From positions 1,178,001-1,242,000 of the forward strand of contig JADKHN010000001.1 in the NCBI GenBank assembly GCA_016721725.1: 64,000 bases of DNA. Reading direction: 5' to 3'. Position 1 is the stretch's first letter. The number at the start of each line of letters is the position of its first letter. Source of the stretch: Chitinophagaceae bacterium. Its GTDB lineage: Bacteria; Bacteroidota; Bacteroidia; Chitinophagales; Chitinophagaceae. Position numbers and translations under genes: made by a program. Of this stretch, positions 4,943 to 13,972 are shown piece by piece. Below the pieces are notes generated by a model, which had not been told where the DNA came from, did not search any database, and worked only from the letters and a program-made list of their open reading frames with translations.

Positions 4943-7877
4943 TGTCGTATTGCTTTAATAATGGTAATATGACTGTAAATGTCTTGCCATCGTTATTCAC
5001 CGTTACCGGTTCCCTGCTGAGCAGGTTATACCGGTTCACGATATTCTGCAAACCCATGCCCGCACCCGACTCGCCGGTCATTTTGGGATTGATGTTATTC
5101 CGGATCACCAGCGCCTTTTCGTCCTCCACAAATATACTGATCGCCAGCGGTGATTCCTTGGATACCGCGTTGTGCTTGATGGCATTCTCCACCAGCAACT
5201 GCAGGGTGAGCGGCGGTATGAAGGTATTTCTTTTCATCTCGTCGGTGATGTCCACCTCCAGTGCCAGGTTGTTGCCGTACCTTTTTTGCTGTAAGTAAAA
5301 ATAGGTTTGTACCACACTGATCTCCTCACCCAGGCTGATGATGTCCTTATCCCGGTAATTGACGATGTTCCGGAAGAATCCGGAGAGTTGCTCCACATAA
5401 CCCACCGCCATGGCCGGGTCATCTTCAATGGTGGAGATGAGGGTGTTGAAACTGTTGAACAGGAAATGGGGGTTCACCTGGTTGCGTAAAACCTGGAACT
5501 GGAACTGGATCTTTTCCTGTTGCAACTGCTGCATTTTCCGGAACTGCTTCTCGCGGCTTTTCATATACCAGTAGATCAGTCCGCCGCCGGCCAATATGCA
5601 TAAGATAATGAACCAGTACCTTTTCCAGATGGGTTTCGAGATCACAAAAACGTAAGTGGCTTCATGGGCCCCTTCAAAATTCTCGCTTAAGGAGGATCGG
5701 ACATGGAACCGGTATGTGCCCGGCTGGAGGCGTAAAAAAGAAACACTCCGGTCCCGGGTGGGGATCCAGGCCGTATCCAGACCTTCCAGTTTGTACTGGT
5801 AGTGCACTTCATCGGGATTGGTATAATAGATTCCTGTGAAGTTGAACAGAAAACTATTCTGATCGTAATTGAAACTGCCGGGCACCTCCTTGTTGATATC
5901 GGTGAGGAACAACTGCACATTCTCGATCACGGTCTTCGGATAATGGATGGTGTTTTCCACCGGGGTATACACGAGGATCCCGTTCGAGGTACTGAGTATG
6001 ATATTACCCATGCTGTCCTGGGTTACACTGCCGGCATCGGTATTGACCTCGGGGATGCCCTGTTTATTATCCAAATAAGAGACCGTTCCGTTCCTGATGT
6101 CGAGTATATCCAGTCCTTTACGCTGTACCAGTACGATATTTCCTAACGGTCCGGTCTTGAGGGCGATGATCTTCAGGTCGCTGATCCCTTCGGCCAATGA
6201 ATAGTTTCTGAAGGTCTTGCCGTCAAATCGATAAATTCCGGCTCCTTCGGTATTGAACCAGATATTACCGTCCAGGTCCTCGGTAAAGGAATAGATATGA
6301 TCGTCTTTCAATCCGGTCTCTTTATCGATCCGGCTGAATTTTCCATTCTCGAGGACGGTTATACCCTTTCCATCGGTGCCGAACCAGATCCTGTCCTTTG
6401 AATCCTTATAAATGCTGTAGATATAGTTGTTGCCGATGTTGTCGATGTTGTTGTAGTTGGTGAAACTGTACCCGGCTGTCAGGTTGCGATTGACCTCCGC
6501 AAGTTTAAAGATCATGGCTACGCCTTCAAGTCCACCCGCGCAAACCGTATTTCCACGGCCAGTAATGGAGAGGATACTGGCTTTCTTTAACAGGGGGTTC
6601 TCATCCAGGTTACGGTACTGGCCGGTCTCGGGGTCGAGTAAAAAGATGCCGCTGCCCATGGTGCCGATCCAGATATGGTGGTATATGTCCTGGTAGAGAC
6701 TGGTGATATCGGTCCTGGCATCCAATCCGGCGATCCGGAATTTCTTTTCTGTAAAACCATTCTCTGTCAATATATACCTGATGAGGCCTCCATCCGAACT
6801 GACCCAGATATTATTCTGGTGATCACAAAGCATGGAATGGATATTGTCGTAAACCGACTGGTTGTAAACGGGATAAAGTCTGAGGATATGACCTGCAGTG
6901 GCTACGAGGTCCGACGGGGTATTCATCCAGATATTGCCTTCGTTATCCTGCAACAGGTTGTTGATCTTGGTTTGAAATGCCGTGCCGTTTTTATATGCCA
7001 TGACCGGCTTATCGAATCCGGCCTGATTGAATAAGCCGTATTCTTCCGTGGCGATCCAGAGGTTCTTTTGTGAAACCAGCAGGCTGTTCACCTGTCCATA
7101 GGTCCAGTTTTGAACGGCAGGCGGAATAGAAACCGTTCCGGTGGTATGATCATAGAGACAGAATCCTTTTTCCTGCAGGCCGATCCAATAACGGTCATTT
7201 CCCGCGGGTGTGATGGCGGTAACGTAATAGTCCGGCAATCCGTTCTTAGGACTGATCACAGTGACCTTTTTTTTGCCCCCGGCCAGGCTGAGAATATTGA
7301 TGCCCTGGTCAGTTGCGGCCAGCAGGTCTCCTTTTTCGGTTACCACCAGGCTGCGAATATGCAGGTCGCTCAATCCGTCGGCCGAATCGAACAGATAAAG
7401 ATGGCTTTTGGAAAAATAATATACGCCTTCGCCATTGGTGGCGAACCAGAGGTTGTTGCCTTTATCTTCCGCAAACGCGGTGATGGCCACTGCCGGCGTC
7501 CCTTCTTCCGGTTGATAATACTCCAGCTTGTTGTTGATCATCCTGGCCAGGTGACCGTTCTTGAATCCCACCCATACCTGCCGGTTATGGTCCTGGAAAA
7601 CGGCGGTCACCGTATCCCGTGCCGAAGATTTTGAGAAAATGATCCTTTTGAAATTGATCCCGTCGAATGAATAAAGCCCGTTCGTCGTACCGGCATAGAT
7701 ATAGCCATCGTTGTTCTTGAAGAGCGTATTGATCTTGAAAGGACGGTTGTCTTCCTGGAGTTTATAGGATTTGAAACCCAGTTCCTGGGCGAGGGCGCCA
7801 TTACCTGTCATGCAGGCCATGGCCACCGCCAGGTAACTGAACAGCCCATAAGCATATGTCTGGAACTTATTTTTCAA
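4923..7877 (-). CDS. LytS-type sensor histidine kinase with beta-propeller sensor domain
   Basis: 984 residues. A signal peptide is followed by many two-component propeller repeats (for example DLDGNIWFNTEGAGIYRFDG and DSKDRIWFGTDGKGI), then a Y_Y_Y-like domain near 690-750, one membrane helix (about 754-772), a coiled stretch, and a His_kinase domain with the phospho-acceptor H804 in NPHFLFNSFN. The ATPase N-box is at about 893-902 (LLVENAIKHN) and a G-box follows (GAGMGLQNI). The sensor would face the periplasm. The related hybrid sensors of this phylum recognise glycans, but here the neighbours are electron-transfer proteins, so the ligand is open. Its start overlaps the preceding YceI gene by 11 bases. 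Confidence 0.95.
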   Translation of the reverse strand: MKNKFQTYAYGLFSYLAVAMACMTGNGALAQELGFKSYKLQEDNRPFKINTLFKNNDGYIYAGTTNGLYSFDGINFKRIIFSKSSARDTVTAVFQDHNRQVWVGFKNGHLARMINNKLEYYQPEEGTPAVAITAFAEDKGNNLWFATNGEGVYYFSKSHLYLFDSADGLSDLHIRSLVVTEKGDLLAATDQGINILSLAGGKKKVTVISPKNGLPDYYVTAITPAGNDRYWIGLQEKGFCLYDHTTGTVSIPPAVQNWTYGQVNSLLVSQKNLWIATEEYGLFNQAGFDKPVMAYKNGTAFQTKINNLLQDNEGNIWMNTPSDLVATAGHILRLYPVYNQSVYDNIHSMLCDHQNNIWVSSDGGLIRYILTENGFTEKKFRIAGLDARTDITSLYQDIYHHIWIGTMGSGIFLLDPETGQYRNLDENPLLKKASILSITGRGNTVCAGGLEGVAMIFKLAEVNRNLTAGYSFTNYNNIDNIGNNYIYSIYKDSKDRIWFGTDGKGITVLENGKFSRIDKETGLKDDHIYSFTEDLDGNIWFNTEGAGIYRFDGKTFRNYSLAEGISDLKIIALKTGPLGNIVLVQRKGLDILDIRNGTVSYLDNKQGIPEVNTDAGSVTQDSMGNIILSTSNGILVYTPVENTIHYPKTVIENVQLFLTDINKEVPGSFNYDQNSFLFNFTGIYYTNPDEVHYQYKLEGLDTAWIPTRDRSVSFLRLQPGTYRFHVRSSLSENFEGAHEATYVFVISKPIWKRYWFIILCILAGGGLIYWYMKSREKQFRKMQQLQQEKIQFQFQVLRNQVNPHFLFNSFNTLISTIEDDPAMAVGYVEQLSGFFRNIVNYRDKDIISLGEEISVVQTYFYLQQKRYGNNLALEVDITDEMKRNTFIPPLTLQLLVENAIKHNAVSKESPLAISIFVEDEKALVIRNNINPKMTGESGAGMGLQNIVNRYNLLSREPVTVNNDGKTFTVILPLLKQYDNENTDH

Positions 7878-8421
7878 TCAGTTCGGCTTTAACCTCTATT
7901 TTGATCTCTGATGCCAGTTTTTCGTGCACCACTTTCGGGATGGTGATATTATGATCTGACAACAGGACGGTGAAATTCGATTTCACGCTCACGATACCGT
8001 TCTTGATGTTGATCTCGCATTTGATGATGCGTTCCTGAACCACACCATGTATGGTCAGGTTCCCTTTTGCCCTGATGATGTACAGGCCGTCGCGGCTCAT
8101 ATCCATATCCTCGATGATCTTGCCTTCGAAGGAGGCGCGCGGGAATTTATCGCTTTCCAGATAGTTCTCGTTGAAGTGCTCCTGCTGCAGGGGACTGTTG
8201 AATCCCTTGAAAGAATTGACATTGATGGTGAAGGCGAATTGTTTTTTTTCAGCGCTGAAAATGCCTTTCAGCTGGTTGCTGGAAGCTTTGATCAGCTCCA
8301 TCGGAGCATCTGAACGGAATGTGATACTGCCTGTGCTTACCGAAAAGATCAGGTTCGGGGCATTTGCATGAGCGGATAGAACGATTAGGGAGAATAAAAG
8401 TATCGCCGGTTTTTTGAACAT
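7867..8421 (-). CDS. YceI family periplasmic protein
   Basis: About 184 residues from MFKKPAILLFSLIVLSAHA, a clean signal peptide; the frame opens 24 codons earlier but that part has no signal-peptide form. The YceI fold is recognisable from the segments EHFNENYLESDKFPRASFEG and GNLTIHGV. YceI proteins are lipocalin-like barrels that bind polyisoprenoids or amphiphilic ligands and often sit beside cytochromes. The 3' end overlaps the kinase start, so this protein and the sensor are co-expressed and may be functionally linked. A possible internal promoter (TTGC, 20 bases, TATCTTAC) lies just upstream but is weak. Confidence 0.88.
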   Translation of the reverse strand: MFKKPAILLFSLIVLSAHANAPNLIFSVSTGSITFRSDAPMELIKASSNQLKGIFSAEKKQFAFTINVNSFKGFNSPLQQEHFNENYLESDKFPRASFEGKIIEDMDMSRDGLYIIRAKGNLTIHGVVQERIIKCEINIKNGIVSVKSNFTVLLSDHNITIPKVVHEKLASEIKIEVKAELIEK

Positions 8422-8511
8422 GCCATTTTTTCGTTTAAACCATATACTTGCAACGAAGAGGGTAAGATAATATTTTATTTTAAATGTATGCAATACTGTT
8501 TCTGTACCAGC

Positions 8512-9414
8512 TTAACGGTTTTTACCGATCGTGAACACCCTGGAAATATTGAAACCGAAAAGGATATCGCCTTTGTCCCACCGGCCTTTATTATCGGTGA
8601 TGAAGGTCCTTTCATTCATGCCCTGTGAATTGGTGAAATGTAACTGGAACACGTGGCCGCCGGTCTCTATATCGAACCCGACCGATAGGGCATTGGTGGT
8701 GCCTTCCAGTTTATAACCCGGGATCTGGTAATAGTATTCAACGTTGATGCTGATGCGTTTGGTGATCTTCTGCCGGCCCCCGATGCCGATCGCGAACATG
8801 TCATTTGGATCGGTGGAAAGGTTGACCAGGTTCTGGTGTATGAAGGTGGGCATCAGTTGCAGGGAAGTTCCTTCGGAGAATTTCCGGGCGATGATCAGCT
8901 GGTGGGTGAAAAACAACCTGGAGGTATTGTAATTCTTGATCGTGGGGTCCTCGAATTTCAGGGTCCTGTAAGCGATCGTAGGCACATAACTCAGGGTGAT
9001 GGGCATTTTTCGTTTGCCCCAGGACTGCCGTAGTATTTTTAGTTTGAAATAACCGTCGTAGGTCTTTTGATATGTGCTTCTGCCGAAGCCCACCATCAGG
9101 TAACGGGTGATCCCGTAATCAAAGCCCATCCTCATGGTGGCATTATCCAGGCCGAATAAGGCATATCCGCCTTCATTGATCTTGCCAAAGCGGTGCGAGA
9201 TCTTGACATCCAGCACGCCCTTTCCCACATTTTCAACGGAATGTCCGTTCACCAGCCGGGTCGTTTTAAAGGTAGCCGTGGTGTAATAGGTCTGGTCCTT
9301 ATCAGGGCCCAGTTCTTTTTCCAACTGGCTCATCAGGTCGGTGGTGTCCTGGGCGATGGCATTAACGGAGGCCATGACCAATAAAAAGGCAAAGATCGTT
9401 TTGAACAGTTTCAT
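8512..9414 (-). CDS. DUF5777-like outer-membrane beta-barrel protein
   Basis: 300 residues with a signal peptide (MKLFKTIFAFLLVMASVNAIA) and alternating beta-strand pattern ending in an aromatic/basic C-terminal strand. The segments TATFKTTRLVNGHSVE and LDVKISHRFGKINEGGY are typical of the DUF5777 family. Members often lie next to YceI and c-type cytochrome genes in Bacteroidota. Probably an outer-membrane barrel; substrate unknown. It sits between the two YceI genes with gaps of about 30-90 bases. Confidence 0.82.
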   Translation of the reverse strand: MKLFKTIFAFLLVMASVNAIAQDTTDLMSQLEKELGPDKDQTYYTTATFKTTRLVNGHSVENVGKGVLDVKISHRFGKINEGGYALFGLDNATMRMGFDYGITRYLMVGFGRSTYQKTYDGYFKLKILRQSWGKRKMPITLSYVPTIAYRTLKFEDPTIKNYNTSRLFFTHQLIIARKFSEGTSLQLMPTFIHQNLVNLSTDPNDMFAIGIGGRQKITKRISINVEYYYQIPGYKLEGTTNALSVGFDIETGGHVFQLHFTNSQGMNERTFITDNKGRWDKGDILFGFNISRVFTIGKNR

Positions 9415-9443
9415 GCTATGCAGGTTATCGGGGTTAAGGCCAA

Positions 9444-9992
9444 TTATTTGGGTTCGTAATTGCAGTCCACTTTGATTTCAATGCTTTTGGCAATATTATT
9501 CTCCACTACCTTGGGGATGCTGATGTTGTAATCGGCCAGCAGCAGATTGAAGGTTGCCATGGCGGAGAACTTGCCGCTTTTGACGATGATATTGCCGGGT
9601 ACGGTCAGGTTCTTGGTGACGCCGTGCATGGTCAGGTCGCCGGTGACCGAAACGGGATAATTGCCATCCTTGGCGAGATCGATCTTCGCGAGATCGGCGA
9701 TCTTGCCTTTGAAACTGGCTTTGGGAAATTTGGCGCTCTCCATATAGTTCTCATTGAAATGCTCCTGCATCAGGGCTTTTTTGAACAGGAATCCGTTGAT
9801 CAGCACGGAAAAGGCCATATCTCCGGTCTGGTTATTGACCACGCTCACCACCTGGTTGTTGACGGCATCGATATTCTCCATCGAGGTTTTAGAGAAGAAA
9901 GAGATCTTGCCGTTCTTGGTAAAGAAATTTTGCGACTGGGTTGTTTGGGTGAAAGCCACCAGTAAGGCCAGGCTGAGAATAAGGTTTTTCAT
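9444..9992 (-). CDS. YceI family periplasmic protein
   Basis: 182 residues with a signal peptide (MKNLILSLALLVAFTQTTQSQ). Shares with the other YceI protein at 7867-8421 the blocks EHFNENYMESAKFPKASFKG and GDLTMHGVTKNLTVPG, and is probably a paralogue. Lipocalin-like ligand-binding protein of the periplasm. It lies 30 bases upstream of the DUF5777 gene in the same direction. Confidence 0.9.
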   Translation of the reverse strand: MKNLILSLALLVAFTQTTQSQNFFTKNGKISFFSKTSMENIDAVNNQVVSVVNNQTGDMAFSVLINGFLFKKALMQEHFNENYMESAKFPKASFKGKIADLAKIDLAKDGNYPVSVTGDLTMHGVTKNLTVPGNIIVKSGKFSAMATFNLLLADYNISIPKVVENNIAKSIEIKVDCNYEPK

Positions 9993-10041
9993 GTTTGTTT
10001 GTTTTTTAACAGATAGGGGGTTATAGAATATAAAAAGTTGA

Positions 10042-10440
10042 TCAATTGTTTGGCGCTCCGGCGGCGATCCAGATCCGGATCTTATCCAGGTTGCAGCTAC
10101 TCAATTTATTGCCGTTCTTGGGCATGGGGGAATAGCTGGCAGCATGGGAAACAGCACCCCAGAGGCGGCCATTGTCCACTTGTTGTTTCACACCGGTATA
10201 AGTGTCTAGTTTGATCCCGGCAGACGGGATGCTACCGCCGTGGCAGCTGTTGCAACTGGAACTCAGGATCGGGGTTACAGCCGTGCTGTAGGCTACGGCG
10301 GCGGTATCGCAGATGGTCTGGGGATAGAGGATCTCGGCCTTATCATAATAACAACTGCTGGTGGAGACCAGGAGCAGGATCGATCCGCTCAATATCCAGG
10401 CTCCGATTCTTTTTTTGCCGTTAGGGGTTTGATTGCTCAT
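10042..10440 (-). CDS. Single-haem cytochrome c-like lipoprotein
   Basis: 132 residues. A hydrophobic segment ends at a cysteine (STSSCYYDK), suggesting a lipoprotein. One haem motif CNSCH is present, and the methionine in YSPMPKNG is a likely sixth ligand. The C-terminal half, from CNSCHGG to WIAAGAPNN, closely resembles the second haem domain of the next gene upstream (10468-11157), so one is a duplication of the other. Probably a membrane-anchored electron carrier. Confidence 0.82.
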   Translation of the reverse strand: MSNQTPNGKKRIGAWILSGSILLLVSTSSCYYDKAEILYPQTICDTAAVAYSTAVTPILSSSCNSCHGGSIPSAGIKLDTYTGVKQQVDNGRLWGAVSHAASYSPMPKNGNKLSSCNLDKIRIWIAAGAPNN

Positions 10441-10467
10441 ACTGTTGATTGGGAGTAAATATTGGGA

Positions 10468-11157
10468 TTAGTTATTCAATGCACCGGCAGTCACCCATTT
10501 TCTGATCTGGGCGATCTGGCATTCACTTAATTTACTGGCATTTTGAGGCATGGCGGAATAACCGGCGGTATGGCTCACCGAGCCGACCAATCTGCCGTTG
10601 ATGGCCACATTATAAACCCCGGCATAGGTACTTAAATTGATATTGCCAGAGGGGGTTGAACCACTGTGGCAGCCCAGGCAATAAGTGGAGAGCAACGGAC
10701 TGATATTGGCGCCGTATTTGAACTGGGTGCTGTCGCAACTGGTGCCGCAATTAATAGTGTTCTTGGCGCCTTCATTGATCCAGCGGCCGATCAGGGCTTT
10801 TTGTTCCGTGGTCAGCGGAGCATTGGGAGCTTGCGGCATCCGGTCGCTTCCATTCTTGAAAAGTACTTCATAGATCTTTGAATTGTTGGCATCTCCGGGA
10901 CGGAGTCCCTTTTTGATGATATTGGCATAGCTGTCCAACACATATCCCTCTTCGTGACTGGCCGCGTCATGGCAACCCGATTTGGCACAGTTGGATTGAA
11001 AGATGGGAAGGATTTGTGACTGAAAACAGACCTCGCTGGTCCCGCCGTTCACCGGAGGAGGCGTAGTGGTCACCGGGGAGATGGGCTCATGCTTACAAGC
11101 ATTGATCAATGCAATGGTCAGCACGGCTGAGGTCAGCAGGTAAACGATTTTTTTCAT
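10468..11157 (-). CDS. Two-domain haem lipoprotein
   Basis: About 229 residues from MKKIVYLLTSAVLTIALINAC, with the lipobox cysteine at residue 21; the longer open frame upstream is not signal-like. The first haem motif is CAKSGCH (four residues between the cysteines rather than two), with DRMPQAP as candidate axial methionine. The second is CLGCH with YSAMPQN. The second domain repeats the downstream gene. Role inferred: electron transfer at the cell envelope. The gene starts 26 bases after the OB-fold gene. Confidence 0.83.
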   Translation of the reverse strand: MKKIVYLLTSAVLTIALINACKHEPISPVTTTPPPVNGGTSEVCFQSQILPIFQSNCAKSGCHDAASHEEGYVLDSYANIIKKGLRPGDANNSKIYEVLFKNGSDRMPQAPNAPLTTEQKALIGRWINEGAKNTINCGTSCDSTQFKYGANISPLLSTYCLGCHSGSTPSGNINLSTYAGVYNVAINGRLVGSVSHTAGYSAMPQNASKLSECQIAQIRKWVTAGALNN

Positions 11158-11182
11158 GCAAGTATTTTTGGTGGTTAAATCC

Positions 11183-11626
11183 TTATTCTTTGACCAGATA
11201 ACACCTGACCAGATAAACATCGCCGAGGATCCCCAGGTCAACATCTCCCGACCCGATCCCTGTACAGATCCCCTTCAAAGACAAACTGTCTTTTTCCCTG
11301 ATGTTGGTCGCCGGGCCCTCCATGGTACAATTCACATAGGCTCCGCCTTCCCCGGTTTTCAATAATATGATCGCCTCGTTTTGCTGGTTCTGGGAGATTT
11401 TTTCAACGATACCCGATGCTTCTACGATCTTATCGCCATATTGTTTCCTGGCCTGGACCGAGTCTTTGGTGAAGGATTGGTATAATGCCGTAGCTGCAAT
11501 TTTTGTGCCAGTGGCATTCTTTACATCGACCGGCCCTTTGTTGTAGAGGTAATAGCCGATAGCTCCGCCAATGGCAGCAATGCCCAGGACGGAGAATAAG
11601 ATGATTCTTTTGGTAGTAGGTGCCAT
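11183..11626 (-). CDS. Membrane-anchored OB-fold protein (tRNA_anti-like)
   Basis: 147 residues: an N-terminal membrane helix (about residues 8-27, IILFSVLGIAAIGGAIGYYL) and an OB-fold-like domain (KIVEASGIVEKI, YVNCTMEG, DSLSLKGICTG) seen in the tRNA_anti-like family of Bacteroidota. Unlikely to act on tRNA; such proteins are often envelope-located with unknown ligand. It is the first gene of the six-gene envelope operon that ends in the kinase and regulator, and its promoter (11653-11723) carries the phased repeats. Confidence 0.78.
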   Translation of the reverse strand: MAPTTKRIILFSVLGIAAIGGAIGYYLYNKGPVDVKNATGTKIAATALYQSFTKDSVQARKQYGDKIVEASGIVEKISQNQQNEAIILLKTGEGGAYVNCTMEGPATNIREKDSLSLKGICTGIGSGDVDLGILGDVYLVRCYLVKE

Positions 11627-11652
11627 GAGTTAGGGTTCATGTGAAATCCAGA

Positions 11653-11723
11653 CAAAAGTATCCACCTTGCCCAAAGCCTGGTACAGTTCCTGTCCGAACA
11701 GGTATAACAGATACCTGAACGGG
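11653..11723 (-). promoter_or_regulatory. Promoter of the cytochrome/YceI/LytSR operon with two phased repeats
   Basis: Minus strand: CCCGTTCAG (11715-11723), 12 bases, CCTGTTCGG (11694-11702), then 33 bases to a perfect -7 TACTTTTG (11653-11660). This is the same geometry as P0-P4, 7.5 kb away. No good -33 is present. The predicted start lies about 20 bases upstream of the OB-fold gene's ATG, so the regulator would control the operon that probably encodes it. Confidence 0.65.
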
Positions 11724-11736
11724 AAAAAAGGGCCAC

Positions 11737-12375
11737 TTAGTTGCCCGAGACGATAAAATTTTCTACCGGTATCCGGTTGCTGATGCTCTTGGCCAGGGTC
11801 ATTTCATCGGCATATTCGAGTTCCCCGCCAAAAGCAATGCCCCGGGCGATGGTACTGATCTTTACACCGGCAGGTCCTTTTCCCCCCGCATTCAATTTCT
11901 TGCTGATATAATAAATAGTGGTGTCGCCCTGTATGGTTGGGCTCAATGCGAAAATGACTTCCTCAACGGATTCTTGTTGTAACCGTTCAAGCAGGGGATC
12001 GATGGTCAGCTGATCGGGTCCAATGCCGTCAAGGGGAGAAATAACGCCGCCGAGTACATGATAGACCCCGTTGAACTGCTGGGTGCTTTCAATGGCGATC
12101 ACATCACGGATATTCTCCACCACGCAGATCAACTCGGTTTTCCGGGATCCGTTCTTGCAGATATTGCATAACTCGTCATCGGCGATATTGAAACAGCGTT
12201 TGCAGAATTTGATCTCATTTCGCATGCGGGCGATGATGTCGCTGAATTGGGTCACATCCTGTAGATCTTGTTTGACCAGGTGTAAAACCAGTCGAAGGGC
12301 GGTCTTCTTACCGATGCCGGGTAGTTTGGCAAATTCGTTTACGGCATTTTCCAGGAGAGTGGAGGAGAAGATCAT
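11737..12375 (-). CDS. recR: Recombination protein RecR
   Basis: About 212 residues from MIFSSTLLENAVNEFAKLPGIG; the 30 codons upstream in frame are low-complexity intergenic sequence. It has the helix-hairpin-helix (LPGIGKKTALRL), the zinc finger (CKRCFNIADDELCNIC) and the Toprim segment (ICVVENIRDVIAIE). RecR works with RecO/RecF to load RecA at gaps. Length fits the family (about 200). Not part of the cytochrome operon: the phased promoter lies between them. Confidence 0.96.
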   Translation of the reverse strand: MIFSSTLLENAVNEFAKLPGIGKKTALRLVLHLVKQDLQDVTQFSDIIARMRNEIKFCKRCFNIADDELCNICKNGSRKTELICVVENIRDVIAIESTQQFNGVYHVLGGVISPLDGIGPDQLTIDPLLERLQQESVEEVIFALSPTIQGDTTIYYISKKLNAGGKGPAGVKISTIARGIAFGGELEYADEMTLAKSISNRIPVENFIVSGN

Positions 12376-12508
12376 GGTGTAAAGATAAAGCGGAAATGGA
12401 TATTGATTAATGAGAAATGGAAAATGAGAAATGGAAAATGTTTTGATTTTGATGGACTTTGCCATTCTTCATTGCCTCATTATCAATTGCCCGTTGCTTT
12501 ACCGATCA

Positions 12509-13900
12509 CTATAATTTGATCTCCCGTTCATTCTCCCAATCGGCCCGGATATTGAGTTTCTGGGGCAAACGGATCACTTTTTCCGGCTGGAGTTTCCGGC
12601 CATAGTTACCGGGATCCCATTGCCCGTTCCGGTTATCATCAAAGAGGATCCTCAATTCATAATCCCCGGGAACAAATAAAGGCCGGCTCCATTCGGGTGT
12701 GGTCAACGGGAATGATTCCTTGAGTTCCTCGCCCTGTATGAATTGAAGTACAGGGTGCCTGGCCAGGTCGATATTGCTGAAACGCAGGGTCAGTTTTCCG
12801 TAATCGGATTCTTTCTTGGTATTAAAGCGAAGGGTATCCGATTTGCTGAGACTGATATCAGAAGAATCTGAAAAAGCCGCAGCGTCCAGGATCAGGTAAT
12901 ACCGGCTTTCCGCCTGCCATTTTACGGGGAGGCTGATCTTTTTCCGGGTACTGTCGAGAAGGGGAGTAAAGCCGGCGATGGGCTTATAATTGGTATCGGT
13001 GAGGACCATCTTGGCCGCATCGAATTTTTTCAAAGGCTTGTTGAATTCGATCAGCAAAGGGGTCAGGAGGTCCTGGTTCTGCTGAAATACCGCCGCAGTA
13101 TAGCGTAATTTTTTCTCTGCAGCCGTTTTCAAAGACGGTTTTATCAGTCCCCGGGTGTCCCTGACCTCGGTATAGGCATAGAGAACTACCGGTACCGTGG
13201 ATGTGGAAACAGTTACCGGCCCATCCGCGAAAGCGAAAGTTTCCACTTTGGCATTATAGGTCTTGCTCCCGTCCCCGTCCTTCAGGGCATAGACGCGGTA
13301 GCTGCCGCCGGGAAGATAGGAGAATTTGAAGCGGCCTTCTCCATCGATCCGGGCGATGTAATCGGGTTTTCGTTTGCGTACTGCTGAATCATCCGCGTTG
13401 CGGTAGAGCAGGGCCATCATGGTACTGTCGGTTCCGCCCGTCTCCGCGAGGATCATCCTGCCCGAAAGATCAAGTGAGTCGATGCTTTTGCCGGTGGAGA
13501 ATACATAGGTGAAATTCTTCAGCGGGTTGCCTTCATTGTTATCCACGATGGCATTGCCGAAATCGATCGAATAGGTGGTATTGGGCAGCAGGGTGTCTTT
13601 CAGTTTAACGGTTACGGTCTTGAGCTTGTATTCAATGACCGGGGTGGTTTTCTGATAGGGAGATACCAGCACATTGTTCTGTACGTCTTTTACTTCAATG
13701 TATTCGTTGAAGGTCAGCGTGATCTTATTGCCGGAGAAGGAGGTGCTGTTGATCAGCGGGGTTGAACTGATGAGCCGGGGAGGGATCGTATCCTTTGGCC
13801 CGCCGGTGGGAGCGCCGATCTGGGCGCAGCCCGAATCACCGACCGCTAAGCCAATGACGATTATGGATACCAGGAAATAAAAAATAACGGAAAACCTCAT
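12509..13900 (-). CDS. Ig-like (Big_5) domain lipoprotein
   Basis: 463 residues. A signal segment ends at GDSGCAQIG, a lipoprotein-type cysteine. Residues about 35-135 form a Big_5-type Ig-like domain (PPRLISSTPLINSTSFSGNK..., ending in YVFSTG), followed by beta-rich segments including a DGEGRFKFSYLPGGSYRVYAL stretch (carboxypeptidase-regulatory-like) and a C-terminal DDNRNGQWDPGNYG motif. Typical Bacteroidota surface or periplasmic lipoprotein; function unknown. It follows the helicase gene in the same direction with a 72-base gap. Confidence 0.85.
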   Translation of the reverse strand: MRFSVIFYFLVSIIVIGLAVGDSGCAQIGAPTGGPKDTIPPRLISSTPLINSTSFSGNKITLTFNEYIEVKDVQNNVLVSPYQKTTPVIEYKLKTVTVKLKDTLLPNTTYSIDFGNAIVDNNEGNPLKNFTYVFSTGKSIDSLDLSGRMILAETGGTDSTMMALLYRNADDSAVRKRKPDYIARIDGEGRFKFSYLPGGSYRVYALKDGDGSKTYNAKVETFAFADGPVTVSTSTVPVVLYAYTEVRDTRGLIKPSLKTAAEKKLRYTAAVFQQNQDLLTPLLIEFNKPLKKFDAAKMVLTDTNYKPIAGFTPLLDSTRKKISLPVKWQAESRYYLILDAAAFSDSSDISLSKSDTLRFNTKKESDYGKLTLRFSNIDLARHPVLQFIQGEELKESFPLTTPEWSRPLFVPGDYELRILFDDNRNGQWDPGNYGRKLQPEKVIRLPQKLNIRADWENEREIKL

Positions 13901-13972
13901 GTTGATGGGCGATTATTTGCAAACATAGCCCCTTTCGATTATTTAGTCCGGCCAAAAATCATAAAAAAACCC

